Shown: piece by piece, positions 41,781 to 43,884 of the stretch
Layout of the letters: each line of letters starts with the position of its first letter
How positions within the stretch are numbered: the stretch's first letter is position 1
DNA from: an uncultured Lachnospiraceae bacterium
GTDB taxonomy: Bacteria; Bacillota; Clostridia; Lachnospirales; Lachnospiraceae
DNA: 43,884 nt
NCBI GenBank assembly: GCA_910584945.1
Contig: CAJUDY010000005.1
Location: 1 to 43,884 of the forward strand
Reading direction: 5' to 3'
Notes under the pieces: generated by a model
Told to the model about the DNA's origin: nothing
What the model saw: the letters and a program-made list of their open reading frames with translations, nothing else
The model's database searches: none
Translations under genes and position numbers: made by a program

Positions 41781-42830
41781 TCAATCCTCCATCCACAGGG
41801 TATAGTCCGTCACTGCCGCCGCCACCGTTACGCCCTCTCTGGCCGTCTTGGGAATCAGCAGACGCCTCGTCCCGGCGCTTTTCAAAGCCGCCCGCTCGCA
41901 GACATTTCCAACCCCGGTCACCCCTCTCACAAAAGCCGACTCCGCAAAGCCGTCCTCCGACTCCGCCTCTTCCAGTTCTTCTGCGGTATAGGTCTCAAAG
42001 GGAACCTTAAGCCAGCCGGAGAACCCCAGGAGCCCCTCTTCTTTTTTCTTCAGATCGATGGACGCAATCCGGCAGACGCTCTCCAAAAATACCTGGTGTT
42101 CTTCCAGCACCCGCGTCACCACTTCTTTTACATGCGCCTCTTCCACACCCTTTCTGCACCCAATTCCCAGAACCGTAATCCGGGGCGCCAGATGAAGGGT
42201 ATGCAAAAAAGGCCGGGACCTGCGGACGTCCACCGCGAATCCCACCGGGGGCGTCCCTTCCATATCCAGTTCCTCCGGAACCGCACCGAAGACCGGAAAA
42301 ACGCTTCGCATCCCCACGCGCCTTCCCGCCACCAGCTCCGCCGCGATCTCCTTTGCGTATTCCATGGAATCCAGATACAGATTTCTCCCGGCGCCGAAGG
42401 CATCCACCGCAAACTTTCCATGGAGATCCGTAGCCGTGGTGATCACCGGCTCCGCCCCCAGAAGCTCCGCCGTCAGACGCGCCATGGCGTTGGCCCCTCC
42501 GATGTGTCCGGACAGCAGCGAGATCACATGCCGCCCCTGCTCGTCGATCACCAGAACCGCCGGATCGGTTTTTTTACTTTTCACAAAAGGCGCGATACTG
42601 CGCACGGCGATCCCCGCCGCGCCGATAAAAATCAAAAGCTCCGCCTTCTGAAACTGTTCCCTTGTCCATTCTCGCAGAGACCGGTCAAGGGCCTGGACTC
42701 TGTCCGTAGAGACCGCGTCCTTTTTTTTCACCCATGCGCTGCAGGCGATCCGCCTTTTTGGCAACTCCCCAGAAAGCTTCGCCGCTAGAAGCGCCCCATG
42801 GTCCGTAAAACTGATCACTGCCGCTCTCAT
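41781..42830 (-). CDS. cbiG: Cobalt-precorrin-5A hydrolase
   Basis: Opens the lactone ring of cobalt-precorrin-5A and releases acetaldehyde, a step specific to the oxygen-independent pathway. The 349 residues have the CbiG N-terminal domain (FIGAAGIAVRSIAPFVKSKKTDPAV near residue 75 and SLLSGHIGGANAMARLTAELLGAEPVITTATD), a middle domain, and the C-terminal domain starting ITVLGIGCRKGV. ATG 42830 follows GGAGGAGAG and overlaps the cbiD stop (ATGA). The apparent longer frame toward 43277 is only open sequence inside cbiD. Confidence 0.95.
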   Translation of the reverse strand: MRAAVISFTDHGALLAAKLSGELPKRRIACSAWVKKKDAVSTDRVQALDRSLREWTREQFQKAELLIFIGAAGIAVRSIAPFVKSKKTDPAVLVIDEQGRHVISLLSGHIGGANAMARLTAELLGAEPVITTATDLHGKFAVDAFGAGRNLYLDSMEYAKEIAAELVAGRRVGMRSVFPVFGAVPEELDMEGTPPVGFAVDVRRSRPFLHTLHLAPRITVLGIGCRKGVEEAHVKEVVTRVLEEHQVFLESVCRIASIDLKKKEEGLLGFSGWLKVPFETYTAEELEEAESEDGFAESAFVRGVTGVGNVCERAALKSAGTRRLLIPKTAREGVTVAAAVTDYTLWMED

Positions 42831-43884
42831 GCCTCTCCTCCTGCCGCCGACATTCCCTGTCCCGCGATCTTCCGGACCAGATCCGACGCTTTCCCGGTCT
42901 GACCCAGAATTCCGTATACTTTCGAAAACGTAATCACCCCCAGCTCCAGACGGTTCTGGACTCGCTGGTTGACATAAAATTCCATCCGTTCCATAAGCCT
43001 CTCCATGACCGCTTCCATCCGTCCCGCTTCCTTCAGATATTGCAGCGCGTCGTCCGTGGTCACGCTCTCCATCATCCGGGACAGCAGAGAAACCGGCGCC
43101 CCCAGAAGCGCCGCGTGCACCGTCAGAAGCTCCATCCGCGCGTCTGCGTTGTGGGAGTGGGTATTCATAATCCCGCCCGCCAGCTTCACAAATTTTCCGA
43201 TATGCCCCACCAGCAGCACCCCCTTCGCACCAAACTCCACCGCCGCATCCAGAGCCTCTCCCACAAAATTGCTGCATTTCACCGCGTCCTCCAACCGAAG
43301 TCCGTGGCCGTATTCCTCCAGAAAATCAATCCCGTAATTGCCCGGCACGATCAGCAGATATTCCGTCCCTCCCGCCAGCTTCTGCCGGATCTCTACCCGA
43401 ATCGTATCGATCAATGCCTGCTCGCTCATAGGCTCCACGATCCCGCTGGTGCCAAGTACCGAGATCCCCCCCACAATCCCAAGCCTCGGATTAAAGGTCT
43501 TCTTCGCAAGCGCCTCCCCTTCGGGAATCGAGATCACAGCCCGAAGACCTCCGGTGTAACCCGCCTGAGAGCACACCTCCAGCACATTGTCCCGGATCAT
43601 CTGCCGCGGAACCCGGTTGATCGCCGCCGCCCCCACCGGCTGCTCCAGCCCCGGCTTCGTCACCCGGCCAACTCCCGCTCCCCCGTCTATCCAAACACGC
43701 TCCCCCTCTTCCTCCCCATAAGACACCTCCACATACACCAGTATCCCGTCCGTCACATCCGGATCATCCCCCCCATCCTTCCTCACCGCACAACGGACCG
43801 ATTCCGGTCCCCTCCTCACATCCACCACCTCAAGCCGCAGCAAAATCCCCTTCGGCGTCATCACCTCCACCTCCCCCACCTCGT
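42827..43884 (-). CDS. cbiD: Cobalt-precorrin-5B C1-methyltransferase, 5' end outside the window
   Basis: Methylates C1 of the corrin ring in the anaerobic pathway. About 350 residues are visible: RVTKPGLEQPVGAAAINRVPR, VLEVCSQAGYTGGLRAVISIPEGEALAKKTFNPRLGIVGGISVLGTSGIVEPMS-type stretches, and FVGEALDAAVEFGAKGVLLVGHIGKFVKLAGGIMNTHS. The N-terminal segment that usually holds LRSGYTTGTCA is absent because the open frame runs off the window edge. An in-window ATG at 43879 is unlikely to be the true start. It heads the visible part of the operon; further cbi genes are expected upstream. Confidence 0.95.
   Translation of the reverse strand, partial: EVGEVEVMTPKGILLRLEVVDVRRGPESVRCAVRKDGGDDPDVTDGILVYVEVSYGEEEGERVWIDGGAGVGRVTKPGLEQPVGAAAINRVPRQMIRDNVLEVCSQAGYTGGLRAVISIPEGEALAKKTFNPRLGIVGGISVLGTSGIVEPMSEQALIDTIRVEIRQKLAGGTEYLLIVPGNYGIDFLEEYGHGLRLEDAVKCSNFVGEALDAAVEFGAKGVLLVGHIGKFVKLAGGIMNTHSHNADARMELLTVHAALLGAPVSLLSRMMESVTTDDALQYLKEAGRMEAVMERLMERMEFYVNQRVQNRLELGVITFSKVYGILGQTGKASDLVRKIAGQGMSAAGGEA

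Noticed and set aside
42831..43277. N-terminal extension of CbiG
   Set aside because: The extension is out-of-frame cbiD sequence; ATG 42830 has a strong site and gives the normal CbiG length.
42827..43884. Cobalamin riboswitch for the cob/cbi operon
   Set aside because: The operon start lies beyond the right edge, so no riboswitch can be seen in the window.

Overview
The window looks like a chromosomal segment of a gut-type anaerobic Clostridia bacterium, most likely Lachnospiraceae. The grounds are a single-chain PurL-PurQ fusion of about 1,247 residues, strong AAGGAGG-type ribosome binding sites, an oxygen-independent cobalamin operon (CbiD, CbiG, CbiJ/E/T), remnants of a ferredoxin-linked 2-oxoacid oxidoreductase, an RbsABC-type sugar transporter and a DUF1703-type AAA/nuclease protein. 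I see no rRNA, tRNA, CRISPR array or intact insertion sequence. This assignment is inference from gene content and was not tested by database search.

Left part (1-18.9 kb). On the + strand lie a PMT/ArnT-type glycosyltransferase, then a near-consensus promoter driving a 41-codon basic micro-ORF, a structured 170-nt interval, the RNA ligase rtcB and a 61-residue Cys/His-rich protein resembling a CCCH zinc finger, closed by a bidirectional terminator. Nearly everything to the right is on the - strand: a DUF1540 protein, an AT-rich PIN/Phd toxin-antitoxin pair, purL, a very large beta-helix/YDG surface protein, aat (L/F-transferase), a DUF2975-HTH-DUF4153 membrane/regulator operon, and a hisS-aspS operon behind a perfect TTGACA-17-TATAAT promoter.

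Middle part (18.9-29.5 kb). A complete sugar uptake and catabolism operon reads right to left: LacI-type regulator, ABC ATPase, permease, substrate-binding lipoprotein, FucU/RbsD mutarotase, a PMI-like cupin isomerase, a LyxK-like L-xylulose kinase, a Gfo/Idh/MocA dehydrogenase and a UlaE-like L-xylulose-5-phosphate 3-epimerase. Four AAAACGTTTT-type operators lie upstream, one inside the -35/-10 spacer. The enzymes suggest a route through L-xylulose and L-xylulose 5-phosphate to L-ribulose 5-phosphate; the sugar itself is not certain.

Decay zone (29.5-34.4 kb). This stretch holds an apparent holin-like toxin remnant, N-terminally truncated MBL and GntR fragments, a KorA/VorB alpha subunit with an internal deletion and a lost C-terminus, an intact ferredoxin, an intact AAA-ATPase/PD-(D/E)XK protein, a broken nuclease-family tail, and an HxlR regulator and nitroreductase pair both damaged by deletion.

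Right part (34.4-43.9 kb). A tightly packed - strand cobalamin operon contains cobO, cbiB, cobC, a short CobU-like gene, cobS, cobU, cbiA, a CbiJ-CbiE-CbiT triple fusion, cbiG and cbiD (cut by the window edge). The upstream genes and any cobalamin riboswitch would lie outside. An imperfect palindromic repeat of about 100 bp occurs at 27.9, 37.6 and 38.2 kb; two copies supply stop codons to cob genes.
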